A DNA stretch of 64,000 nucleotides from AWTP1-13 sp963840445 (GTDB lineage: Bacteria > Pseudomonadota > Alphaproteobacteria > Rhizobiales > Hyphomicrobiaceae). Shown piece by piece: positions 43,217 to 51,724 of this stretch; within the stretch, counting starts at the first letter, position 1, and every line of letters begins with the position of its first letter. The stretch is taken from contig CAWIZC010000018.1 of assembly GCA_963840445.1 (NCBI GenBank), positions 62,001 to 126,000 on the forward strand, given 5' to 3'. A program made the translations under genes and the position numbers. Under the pieces are notes generated by a model. It saw only the letters and a list, made by a program, of their open reading frames with translations, did not search any database and had not been told where the DNA came from.

Positions 43217-45181
43217 ATGGTAATGCCTTCCAAGCCGAAGCGTCCGAAACGCTTGGCCTCGCGTTCTTGCCTCGGCCCGGTTGCGGATCTTGAGGCGCAC
43301 CTGCCCGAAGAGTGGTGGCGAAAACTCTTCAACGCCCTCTACGTGAAGACCGACGGCGATGTCGTCGAGAACAGGGAGAACACGCGCCGCGAGGTCGACT
43401 TCATCGTCGGCTCGGCGGCCATCCAATCCCACAGCCACATCCTCGACCTGTGCTGCGGCCAGGGCCGGCATTGCCTGGAGCTGGCACGGCGCGGCTTCCG
43501 GCACGTGATGGGTCTCGACCGCTCGCGCTATCTGGTGCGGCTCGCCAAGAAGCGGGCGCAGACCGAAGGGTTGCAGGTGCTGTTCAAGGAAGGCGATGCG
43601 CGCAACCCGCGCCTGCCGGAGAACAGCATGGATTGCGTTGCCATCATGGGCAACTCGTTCGGCTACTTCTCCAACAAACAGGACGACGAGAAGGTCCTCA
43701 CCGCGGTCGGCAAGATCCTTCGACCCAGCGGCCAGCTGGTGCTCGACATCACCGACGGCACGCACATGCACGACAACTTCGACAAGCGGTCGTGGGAGTG
43801 GATCGACGAGCATCACTTCGTCTGCCGCGAGCGCTCCATCAGCCAGGATGGGGAACGCCTGATCTCGCGCGAAGTTATTGTGCATGACGAGATGGGCGTC
43901 ATCGCCGACCAGTTCTACGCCGAGCGTCTCTACACGCGCGAGAGCATCGGCAAGCTGATGGAAAAGACCGGCTTCCGCAATGTACGCCACCACGGCCACG
44001 CCGAGGCCGTGTCGGACCGCGACCAGGACCTCGGCATGATGGCGCGGCGCATTCTGTTGTCTGCCGATGCCCCGAACCTGCCGGTGCGCAAGCGCGGCAA
44101 GCTGCAGGCGCTGGACGTCACGGTCGTGATGGGCGACCACCGGCTGCCCGATCAGGTCAAGCGCGACGGCACCTTCAATCCCGAGGACCTCGACACCGTC
44201 CGCAAGCTCAAGGACGCATTGGCCGAGCTGCCGAACTACAAATTCCGCTTCCTCGACAACCACGGCACGCTCGAGCGGGATCTGTCGGATCTGCGCACCG
44301 ACCTGATCTTCAATCTGTGCGACGAGGGGTTCAACAACGACCCCTTCAAGGAGCTGCACGTGCCGGCCATGCTGGAGGTGCTGGGCATTGGCTACACGGG
44401 CGCGGGACCTGCTGCGCTTGCCGCCTGCTATGACAAGGGTCTAGTGCGCGCCGTGGCCCAAGGCCTCGACGTGCCGGTGCCGCTGGAGAGCTACGTGCGC
44501 CCGGGCGACCAGGGTGCGACGCTGCCGTCGGTGTTCCCGGCACTGCTCAAGCCCAATCAGGGCGACAGCAGCCAGGGCATCACCAAGGACTCGGTGGTCA
44601 CCAACGAGAAGGCACTGCTCGACTCGCTCGACCGGCTGCGGGCCGACTTCCCCAAGCGCGGCGTGCTGGTGCAGGAATTCCTGACCGGGGCGGAATACTC
44701 GGTGCAGCTGATCGGCAATCCCGATCAGGGCCTGCGCGCATTGCCGATCCTCGAGGTCGACTACTCGCGGCTTGACGACAAGCTGCCGAAGATCCTGGGC
44801 TACGAATCCAAGTGGCTGCCCGACAGCCCCTACTGGACGCAGATCAAGTATCGCGAGGCGACGCTGCCCGATCAGCAGCAGCAGCAGATGATCGACGGCT
44901 CCTCGCGCCTGTTCGAGCGCCTCGGCTGCCGCGACTATGCGCGCTTCGACTTCCGCGCCGATGCCAAGGGCGAGATCAAGCTGCTCGAGGTCAACCCCAA
45001 TCCGGGCTGGTGCTGGGACGGCAAGATGAACATCATGGCCGGCTTCCAGGGCATGCGCTATTCGGAGCTGCTGGGGCAGATCCTGCTGGCCGCCGTCGAG
45101 CGTCTCGGCATCACCGCCAAGCCTGCCCAGGCCGCCGCCATCAACGGCAATGGCCACGGCCACGCCGTCGCCGCGGAATAG
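43217..45181 (+). CDS. Fusion: class I SAM methyltransferase + D-Ala-D-Ala-ligase-like ATP-grasp enzyme
   Basis: A 654-residue two-domain protein. Residues about 70-250 are a methyltransferase with motif I ILDLCCGQGRHCLELARRG and the later GNSFGYFSNKQDDE and LRPSGQLVLDIT strands. Residues about 300-635 are an ATP-grasp ligase related to D-alanine-D-alanine ligase: FNLCDEGFNNDPFKELHVPA, LLKPNQGDSSQGIT as the ATP loop, FLTGAEYSVQLIG and the metal site LLEVNPNPGWCWDGK. Such enzymes join a carboxylate to an amine or amino acid, so the product may be a methylated dipeptide-like molecule. Substrates are unknown. Convergent with a flavin-dependent oxidoreductase. Confidence 0.85.
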   Translation: MVMPSKPKRPKRLASRSCLGPVADLEAHLPEEWWRKLFNALYVKTDGDVVENRENTRREVDFIVGSAAIQSHSHILDLCCGQGRHCLELARRGFRHVMGLDRSRYLVRLAKKRAQTEGLQVLFKEGDARNPRLPENSMDCVAIMGNSFGYFSNKQDDEKVLTAVGKILRPSGQLVLDITDGTHMHDNFDKRSWEWIDEHHFVCRERSISQDGERLISREVIVHDEMGVIADQFYAERLYTRESIGKLMEKTGFRNVRHHGHAEAVSDRDQDLGMMARRILLSADAPNLPVRKRGKLQALDVTVVMGDHRLPDQVKRDGTFNPEDLDTVRKLKDALAELPNYKFRFLDNHGTLERDLSDLRTDLIFNLCDEGFNNDPFKELHVPAMLEVLGIGYTGAGPAALAACYDKGLVRAVAQGLDVPVPLESYVRPGDQGATLPSVFPALLKPNQGDSSQGITKDSVVTNEKALLDSLDRLRADFPKRGVLVQEFLTGAEYSVQLIGNPDQGLRALPILEVDYSRLDDKLPKILGYESKWLPDSPYWTQIKYREATLPDQQQQQMIDGSSRLFERLGCRDYARFDFRADAKGEIKLLEVNPNPGWCWDGKMNIMAGFQGMRYSELLGQILLAAVERLGITAKPAQAAAINGNGHGHAVAAE

Positions 45182-45244
45182 ACGTCCCCGGTGCGCGCTT
45201 GGCGCCGGGATCCAGCTCTCTCTGCTCGTTCGTACGTAGCCGCG

Positions 45245-46351
45245 CTACTCGGCCGCGCGCTTGCCGTTAGCCAGTGCCGCGTTGACCTGCGGCATTACCT
45301 GCTCGGCCAGCAGGATCATGGAGCGGCGGCCGAGATCGCGATCGAGCCAGTCCTTGCCGGCGTAAAGCAGCGTGCCGAACTCCCCCACCTGCTCGCGGAA
45401 CGCGAGAAGTTCGTCCGCCACCTTGTTGGGCGAACCCCAGATCACCAGGTTGTCGCAGATGTAGTCGAGCGTGACATCGCTGTCGGGCATATCGCGCGAG
45501 GTCTTGAACAGCTCGGCCCGGCCGTTCTTGATCAGCTTGGTGCCGAGCGAGCCGTAGTACTGACGGTAAGGGCTGTTCGCCGCCATTGCATACTCGCGCG
45601 CTTTTCTGTCGTCTTCGGCGACGAAGATGCTCTTGGCCACGCGCCAGTTGGCGGGGTCGGCCGGCCGGCCGACCCTCTCGCAGCCCTCCACGTATCTCGG
45701 CCAATGGCTCTTGACCCACACCGGCATCAGGAAGTTGGCCGAGATCGGGTCCCAGCCGCGCGCGGCGGCTTCGGTGACGCCCTTCGAAAAGGGGGCCACC
45801 GCGGTCACGACGATCGGCGGATGCGGCTTCTGCAACGGCTTGGCGATGAACCCCTGGCCGATATCGGCGATGCTGGTGCGCGCCGTTGAGATCTTCCAGT
45901 ATTTGCCGTCCAGATTGTATGGCGCTTCGCCGGCCCAGATGGCCAGCACCTGGTTGATCGCCTCGATGAACATCTCGTTGCGGTTGGCGTCGAGGTTGCC
46001 GAATGCCTCGGCGTCAGACAGCAGCCCGCCGGGACTGATGCCGAAATTGAAGCGGCCATCCAGCAGGTGATCGAGCATGGCGATCTGGCCGGCCACCGCC
46101 GCCGGGTGCGCGTTCGGCAGGTTGACGGTGCCGGTGCCGAGCCGCATGCGCTTGACGCGATCGACCAGGGTGGCGAGGAACATGGCGCTTGAGGTGATGT
46201 TCTCGGCCCGGTCTGTGACATGCTCACCCGCGTAGCCTTCGACGAAGCCCAACTCGTCGGCCAGCACGAACGCCTCGCGGTCCTCGGCCAGGCACACGCG
46301 CCAATCCTTCTTGAGCGGATGGATCGGCATCGTGAAAAAGCCGAGCTGCAC
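45245..46351 (-). CDS. LLM-class (luciferase-like) flavin-dependent oxidoreductase
   Basis: A 368-residue bacterial-luciferase-fold monooxygenase. QLGFFTMPIHPLKK opens the barrel; EHVTDRAENI, RMRLGTGTVNLPNAHPAAVA and the NFGISPGGL strand are family features. It would oxidise a small organic compound with reduced FMN. AGGAGAG six bases upstream marks GTG 46351 as the start. It ends 63 bp from the methyltransferase/ATP-grasp gene on the other strand. Substrate unknown. Confidence 0.87.
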   Translation of the reverse strand: MQLGFFTMPIHPLKKDWRVCLAEDREAFVLADELGFVEGYAGEHVTDRAENITSSAMFLATLVDRVKRMRLGTGTVNLPNAHPAAVAGQIAMLDHLLDGRFNFGISPGGLLSDAEAFGNLDANRNEMFIEAINQVLAIWAGEAPYNLDGKYWKISTARTSIADIGQGFIAKPLQKPHPPIVVTAVAPFSKGVTEAAARGWDPISANFLMPVWVKSHWPRYVEGCERVGRPADPANWRVAKSIFVAEDDRKAREYAMAANSPYRQYYGSLGTKLIKNGRAELFKTSRDMPDSDVTLDYICDNLVIWGSPNKVADELLAFREQVGEFGTLLYAGKDWLDRDLGRRSMILLAEQVMPQVNAALANGKRAAE

Positions 46352-46647
46352 TGGGGCTCTCCTGGCGGGCGGCAACGCGATGCTGCAACTCCTAGCTGCT
46401 CGGGCAGCAGCCTAAAAATCATATGTTCTGCATGGCGGTATCGTGAAATCTAATGGCTCTGGCCACCTGCTGCCGGACGCAAGCTCATCGAATGTCGGAC
46501 CGGTTCCAACCCTGAAGGCTGGCACGGAACCGTGCGGACCAGGCACAGCGGGCCAGCAAAATAGGCCGCCCTGCGCCGTATTGTTCTCGCCGTGCCCACA
46601 TACAGCTATGCTCCGCAGCGGGATCGGGGATCTGAGGGAGAATGCAC

Positions 46648-47286
46648 ATGGCAGGGCTGGCATGGCTACGACGCCTTTTCGTTTCCTTCGGCATCGGCAC
46701 GACCAGCTACATCATCATGCTCGGCATCATGGTGCTGTCGGTGGTGTACGACAAAGAGCTGGAGCCGGTCGTTACCTTTGCCTTCAACACCGGCCGCAGC
46801 ATCGTCGATGCGTTCGACAAGCTGGTGTCGGGCAGCTCCTGGGGGCAGGTGGCGGTCAACCATCTGCGCGAGCGCGTGAACATGACGCACGTCGTGCTGT
46901 CGCTGCCCGCCATCATCATCGCCACGCTGCTGGTCGGCATCCCCTTGAATAAGGTGCTTGGCGGTACGCGGACGGCGCTGCAGCGCATGGCCATCGCCCT
47001 GATCAGCATTCCCTCCACCGTCGTGCTCGCCGTCGCGCTGTTCAGCTTCAACGTGATGTTCCCGGACACTTATGCATCACTGTTGCGCTTTGCCGACTGG
47101 GTCTGGCAGGCGTCGCTCAATGCCCTGAGCGCCTCCGGCGATACCATTCCCGGCGCGCGCAAGCTGACGAATGCTGCCAGGCAGGGCTTTTCCGGTCACC
47201 ACTACGTCATCATGGCTCTGTGCAGCATGGTGGCGTCGTTCCTGGTCAACGCGCTGTTCATTCTGTTTACGCGGCCCAAAGACTAG
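46648..47286 (+). CDS. Membrane protein of unknown function
   Basis: A 212-residue inner-membrane protein with four hydrophobic segments (SYIIMLGIMVLSVVY; HVVLSLPAIIIATLLVGIPL; MAIALISIPSTVVLAVALFS; HYVIMALCSMVASFLVNALF) and hydrophilic loops. TGAGGGAG eight bases before ATG 46648 fixes the start; ATG 46642 is too close to it. The next gene follows after 13 bases and may be co-transcribed. No family recognised. Confidence 0.75.
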   Translation: MAGLAWLRRLFVSFGIGTTSYIIMLGIMVLSVVYDKELEPVVTFAFNTGRSIVDAFDKLVSGSSWGQVAVNHLRERVNMTHVVLSLPAIIIATLLVGIPLNKVLGGTRTALQRMAIALISIPSTVVLAVALFSFNVMFPDTYASLLRFADWVWQASLNALSASGDTIPGARKLTNAARQGFSGHHYVIMALCSMVASFLVNALFILFTRPKD

Positions 47287-47299
47287 CCTCGCTCTACCG

Positions 47300-48148
47300 A
47301 TGGAGGAGCATCGGCCGTACCGGACGCGCACCACCGTCTTGTTCGCCGCGCGCGCACCGAAAGCCGTGATCCTGCGCCGCGGTCCTCGCGTCCACTACCA
47401 GCTGATCCTCTGGGACACCGACGCGGACACCTTCGAGCCCGGCCAGTGGATGCGCGGCAATGTCCGCCTCGCCGACCTGTCGCCCAGCGGCGACAAGCTC
47501 ATCTACTTCGCCGAGCAGTTCCATGCCGCCCGCGTGCCGAAGGGGCGCGGCGGCCCCTACGATCCGCTTCGTCAGCAACGCTTTCGCATGCGGCCCAATC
47601 GGCCAAACCGGAAAGTCCCTCGCTATTTGCGTCCCTCGCTGAGGTTTGGATCCCGCACGCCACCTCGTGAAGTCAAAGACGGTTGGACCGCCATCAGCAC
47701 ACCGCCCTATTTCTCGGCGCTCGCCATCTGGCCTTCCTTCGGGCGCTGGACAGGGGGCGGCACGTTTCGCGCCGACCGCGACATCCTGCTCTGGGAGTCC
47801 GAGGATGGCATCACGCCGATCGAGAACGTGCCGATCGCGTCCTCCGTTCGCGTGCGGGCTTCGCTGAAGTATTTCGAGCATCGCCTGTCGGCCTATGCGC
47901 CCACGCCGACCGAAAGCCCCGAGCATCGGGCTCTGACCGAAGCGCTGCTGGCAGCCGGCCTCAAGTGGGTCGATTGGATCAGCCTGCGCGACGATCTGCT
48001 GTTTGCCGGCGACGGCCGCGTATTCCGCCTGCCCGGCTGGCGTTCGGTGCCGGCCGCCAAGGTACTGTCGGCGGCTGCGACCCTGGCCGATTTTCGCGAC
48101 GCCACCTTCCAGCAGATCCGCGCGCCGGCCTCCGCGATGCAGTGGTAG
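47300..48148 (+). CDS. Protein of unknown function, beta-rich N-terminus
   Basis: A 282-residue soluble protein. The first half is strand-rich with alternating hydrophobics (AVILRRGPRVHYQLILWDTD, GNVRLADLSPSGDKLIYFAE), like one to two blades of a beta-propeller; the rest has several tryptophans and a WVDWISLRDDLLFAG segment. No catalytic motif is visible. It starts 14 bases after the membrane protein gene, so a two-gene operon is likely. Confidence 0.7.
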   Translation: MEEHRPYRTRTTVLFAARAPKAVILRRGPRVHYQLILWDTDADTFEPGQWMRGNVRLADLSPSGDKLIYFAEQFHAARVPKGRGGPYDPLRQQRFRMRPNRPNRKVPRYLRPSLRFGSRTPPREVKDGWTAISTPPYFSALAIWPSFGRWTGGGTFRADRDILLWESEDGITPIENVPIASSVRVRASLKYFEHRLSAYAPTPTESPEHRALTEALLAAGLKWVDWISLRDDLLFAGDGRVFRLPGWRSVPAAKVLSAAATLADFRDATFQQIRAPASAMQW

Positions 48149-48158
48149 GCAAAGGAGC

Positions 48159-48264
48159 CCGTCATCCCGCCCTGAGCGCAGCTCGCAGCCGGCATCCAGC
48201 GGCAGATGGCCAGCCTCATGGCCCTAGGTCCCGGATCTTCGCTAGCGCGAATTCTGGGATGACA
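48159..48264. repeat. GTCATCCC...GGGATGACA palindromic repeat
   Basis: Begins CCCGTCATCCCGCCCTGAGC and ends GCGAATTCTGGGATGACA, with GGCCCTAGGTCCCGGA inside. Strong resemblance to the element at 34682. Confidence 0.75.
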
Positions 48265-48266
48265 AA

Positions 48267-49145
48267 TCACACCCCGGCCAGCGCGTCGCGCATCATCTCG
48301 CCGACCTGCCGCGCGTTGGGTGCGATCCGCACGCCGGCAGCCCGCAGCGCGTCGATCTTTTGCGCCGCCGAACCTGCACGCTCGGTGGTGAACGCACCGG
48401 CATGACCCATCCGGCGCAGCTTCGGGGCGTGCCGTCCCGCCACCAGCGCCACGATCGGCTTGTGCGGGCGCAGGCGCGCGATCGCAGCGGCTGCCTGCTC
48501 CTCATCCGAGCCGCCAATCTCGCCGATCAGGATGATGCCCTTGGTGTCGTCGTCGGCCATGAACAGCTCGACGCATTCGGCCAGCGTCAGCCCGTGCACG
48601 GGGTCGCCGCCGACGCCGACGGTGGTCGACTGGCCGAGGCCGGCCCTGGTGACTTGGGCCACGATCTCGCTGGTGAGCGAGGCCGAGCGCGAAGCGATCC
48701 CTACCGTCCCCTTGGCGGCGCTGGCGGTCGACATCACGCCCAGTTGCGCGATCTTGGGCGCCAGCACACCCTGCGAATTGGGCCCGACCAGGCGTGTGCG
48801 CGTGCCATCCAGCGCCTGCCGCACGCGCACCATGTCGAGCAGCGGCACCCGCTCAGTCACGCACACGATGAGAGGTACGCCGGCATGAATGGCCTCGATC
48901 ATGGCCTCGCCCGCGCGCGGTGGCGGCACGAACACCAGGCTGGCGTCGGCGCCGGTCTCCCTGACGGCCTCGGCAACCGTATTGAAGACGGGCAGGTCGA
49001 GATGCCGGGTGCCGCCCTTGCCGGGCGTCACGCCGCCGACGATGCGCGTGCCGTACTCAAGCATGCGGCCGACATGGAACGTTGCCGCACGCCCGGTCAT
49101 GCCCTGACAGATCACGCGCGTTTCGCGACCAACGAGGATAGCCAT
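48267..49145 (-). CDS. Succinyl-CoA-synthetase-like ligase, alpha subunit
   Basis: A 292-residue acid-CoA ligase alpha subunit. The CoA-binding Rossmann domain runs from VICQGMTGRAATFHVG through GGVTPGKGG, and the phosphohistidine loop is GHAGAF. Usual alpha subunits have SRSGTLTYE; here it is SRSASLTSE. It pairs with the overlapping beta subunit and forms a CoA thioester from a dicarboxylate. AAGGAG upstream gives ATG 49145. Succinate, malate or another acid are possible substrates. Confidence 0.85.
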   Translation of the reverse strand: MAILVGRETRVICQGMTGRAATFHVGRMLEYGTRIVGGVTPGKGGTRHLDLPVFNTVAEAVRETGADASLVFVPPPRAGEAMIEAIHAGVPLIVCVTERVPLLDMVRVRQALDGTRTRLVGPNSQGVLAPKIAQLGVMSTASAAKGTVGIASRSASLTSEIVAQVTRAGLGQSTTVGVGGDPVHGLTLAECVELFMADDDTKGIILIGEIGGSDEEQAAAAIARLRPHKPIVALVAGRHAPKLRRMGHAGAFTTERAGSAAQKIDALRAAGVRIAPNARQVGEMMRDALAGV

Positions 49146-50338
49146 GAGGGTTGCTCCTTCTTGGCGCAGGCGACCGCCTTCTGCACGGCGTCCCAAGCCG
49201 AGCTGCCGGCGATATAGCGAACTCCGGTGTTCTGCAGCACGGTGCGGGCGAACTCGGCGTGATTGCCGGCCATTGAGATGACGATCGGAACGTCGCGGCC
49301 CATGCCCGGGCAGTGCCGCACAGCGATGCCGATGCCTTCGGCGATGGTGTCGCAGGCCTGCATGCCGCCGCCGTGTACGTTGACCAGGATGGCCCTCACC
49401 GCCGGATTTTCCAGGATCAGCTGGAAGCCGCTGGCGATGTCGAGGCTCGAGGCCGTGGTGCGGATATCCATGAAATTGGCGGGCCGCCCGCCAGCGTCGC
49501 ACAGCATGTCGAGCGTGGCGAGCGCCAGGCCGGCTCCGTTCACCAGCACGCCGATGTCGCCCTGCATGCGGATGTAGTTGATCTGATGGTGCTGCGCCTC
49601 GAGCTCCATGGGATCGCTTTCGTCCCGCACAGTGAAGTCGCGCAGGCCGCGCAGATCGGCATGGCGAAACAGGGCATTGTCGTCGATGGCCACCTTGGCA
49701 TCGAGCGCCACCAGCCGGTCGCCATCGACGAGGGCCAAAGGATTGATCTCGAGCAGGCTGGCATCCAGGGCGACGAAGGCCGTGGTCAGCTGACGGAACA
49801 GATGCGCTGCGGCCGTCGCGGCGGCACCCGTCAGGCCGATACGGGCGGCAAGACCGCCGAAGTCGCCATCTGCCGCATGGTCGCCGACGCTGAGGGGGAT
49901 GCTCTGGATGACGCTGGGATCATTCTCGGCACGCGCTTCGATGTCATCGCCGCCGTGCCCGCTGGCAAGCAGCAGGGGACGGCCGGTGGTTCGATCGAGC
50001 ACCACCGCCGCGTAGAGGGCCTGTCCGCCGTCGATGGCTTCCTCCACGTAGACCCACTTGACCGGCAGACCGGCCGCCGGGGTTTGCGCGGTGGCGATCC
50101 TCTTGCCGAGCAGGGCGCCGGCTTCGGCGGCCGCCGCGCGCGGGCTGGCAGCGAAGCGTACGCCACCATGCTGCGCACGGTCGCCGGCCTTGATCTGTGC
50201 TTTCACCACAAAGCGCCGGCTACCGAGTTTCTCTGCAGCCCTCTCCGCGTCGGACGCCTGCTCGACGACGTGGCCCAGCGGGATTTCGATACCAAACCGG
50301 GCCAACAACTCCTTGGCCTGAAATTCGTGAAGGTCCAT
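49112..50338 (-). CDS. Succinyl-CoA-synthetase-like ligase, beta subunit
   Basis: A 408-residue beta subunit with the ATP-grasp domain. MDLHEFQAKELLARFGI opens it; VEEAIDGGQALYAAVVLDR, LLEINPLALVDGDRLVALDA and VNVHGGGMQACDTIAEGI follow. Canonical SucC has GGIMRCD at the last site, so this branch is divergent (malate-CoA-ligase-like possible). Its 3' end overlaps the alpha subunit start by 34 bases. The genes face folD on the other side of the 423-base spacer. Confidence 0.85.
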   Translation of the reverse strand: MDLHEFQAKELLARFGIEIPLGHVVEQASDAERAAEKLGSRRFVVKAQIKAGDRAQHGGVRFAASPRAAAAEAGALLGKRIATAQTPAAGLPVKWVYVEEAIDGGQALYAAVVLDRTTGRPLLLASGHGGDDIEARAENDPSVIQSIPLSVGDHAADGDFGGLAARIGLTGAAATAAAHLFRQLTTAFVALDASLLEINPLALVDGDRLVALDAKVAIDDNALFRHADLRGLRDFTVRDESDPMELEAQHHQINYIRMQGDIGVLVNGAGLALATLDMLCDAGGRPANFMDIRTTASSLDIASGFQLILENPAVRAILVNVHGGGMQACDTIAEGIGIAVRHCPGMGRDVPIVISMAGNHAEFARTVLQNTGVRYIAGSSAWDAVQKAVACAKKEQPSWLSSLVAKRA

Positions 50339-50761
50339 GTGCGTTGCCTCGCCCGAGATTGCTTATTGTTTGGCAGGCAGGGCTTGGCGGATGCACGTGT
50401 GAAGGCCGAGCCGCATATGAAATGGCGATCGAGTTTCTCCCATCGCTCTGGCATATGGTATACCATGAATACCTGTCCTGGCTACTGCAAACGATCCTCC
50501 CAGCTCGTGGCCACACTGCTGCTTCGCTTGAGAACGGCGCGGCATCGCCCGCCACGAATTATTCTATATATCCAAGCGCTTATCGGTCTCGGTCAGGGGC
50601 CGGAAAGGTCTTGCGGGGCGACGCCCAACTCCTATTGCACGCGGCCTGAATGGCTTGCTCAGTCGGTTCCGCCGCAAGCTATTGCGTGCGAACGAGGTTG
50701 CTTGGTGTGGGGCCGGCATGCTCGATGCCGGGGCGCTCGGAGGCAGGGAATTCTACGCACC
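50339..50761. other. Divergent intergenic region with GntR-like operator
   Basis: 423 bases between the CoA ligase pair and folD. It contains a perfect palindrome at 50455-50466 and an AT-rich ATTATTCTATATATCC stretch near 50563. No gene is supported; ORFs here lack coding features. Confidence 0.55.
50455..50466. promoter_or_regulatory. Perfect palindrome ATGGTATACCAT (GntR/FCD-type operator candidate)
   Basis: ATGGTATACCAT is a 12-base perfect palindrome. TGGTATACCA-type sites are bound by GntR-family (FadR/VanR subgroup) repressors of carboxylate metabolism. It lies 117 bases upstream of the CoA ligase pair, which fits control of that pair or folD. Confidence 0.55.
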
Positions 50762-51655
50762 ATGTCCGCACAGATCATCGACGGCGCCGCGCACGCGGCG
50801 GCCTTGCGCGAGCGCATCGGCGCCGAGGTACGGCGGCTGCAGAGCACCGCAGGCGTCACGCCCGGTCTGGCTGTCGTGTTGGTGGGCGCCAATCCTGCGA
50901 GTCAGGTCTATGTGAAAAGCAAATCCCGCCAGGCAACCGCTGCGGGCATCATGCCGATCGACCACCATCTGCCGGAACAAACCAGCCAGGCGGACCTGCT
51001 CGGGTTGATCGACCGGCTAAACGCCGATCCCGCAGTACACGGTATTCTGGTCCAGCTTCCCTTGCCCGCCCACATCCGCACCGCCGACATACTGCAGGCC
51101 GTCAACCCGGCCAAGGACGTCGACGGTTTTCACCCGGTCAACGTCGGGTTGCTGGCGACAGGTCAGGAGGAGCGCGCCTTCGTGCCCTGCACCCCGCTCG
51201 GCTGCCTGATCATGCTGAAGACGCAGCTCGGTAAACTGGCCGGCCGTGACGCGGTGGTGATCGGCCGCTCGACCATCGTCGGCAAGCCGATGGCGCAGCT
51301 GCTGGTGAACGAAAGCTGCACGGTGACCATCACGCATTCGCGCACCCAGGACATCGAGGCGCACTGCCGCCGCGCCGACATCCTGGTGGCTGCCGTCGGC
51401 CGGCCGAATTTCGTACGCAGGAGCTGGGTCAAACCGGGAGCGACCGTGATCGATGTCGGCATCAACCGCATCGCCAAGGACGATGGCAAGAGCGCGCTGG
51501 TCGGCGACGTGGCCTTCGATGAGGTCAGGCAGGTTGCCGGTGCCATAACGCCGGTGCCCGGCGGCGTCGGGCCGATGACAATCGCCTGCCTGCTCGCCAA
51601 CACGACGACCTCCGGCTTTCGGCATGCGGGCCTGCCTGCGCCAACCTGGAGTTAG
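50762..51655 (+). CDS. folD: Bifunctional methylenetetrahydrofolate dehydrogenase/cyclohydrolase FolD
   Basis: A 297-residue folate enzyme that interconverts 5,10-methylene-, methenyl- and 10-formyl-THF. VKSKSRQATAAGI has the catalytic Lys, HGILVQLPLPAHI and KDVDGFHPVNVGLL mark the substrate site, and VIGRSTIVGKPMAQLL is the NADP loop. Late TPVPGGVGPMTIACLLANT is diagnostic. Start at ATG 50762. Next to a CoA ligase, which suggests C1/C4-acid metabolism. Confidence 0.95.
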   Translation: MSAQIIDGAAHAAALRERIGAEVRRLQSTAGVTPGLAVVLVGANPASQVYVKSKSRQATAAGIMPIDHHLPEQTSQADLLGLIDRLNADPAVHGILVQLPLPAHIRTADILQAVNPAKDVDGFHPVNVGLLATGQEERAFVPCTPLGCLIMLKTQLGKLAGRDAVVIGRSTIVGKPMAQLLVNESCTVTITHSRTQDIEAHCRRADILVAAVGRPNFVRRSWVKPGATVIDVGINRIAKDDGKSALVGDVAFDEVRQVAGAITPVPGGVGPMTIACLLANTTTSGFRHAGLPAPTWS

Positions 51656-51724
51656 CGCCTCAACCCGAGTATCCAGGGGCTGCTGTTGGCTCGTCCTGCA
51701 GCCTCACGATCGCACAGGGCACCA

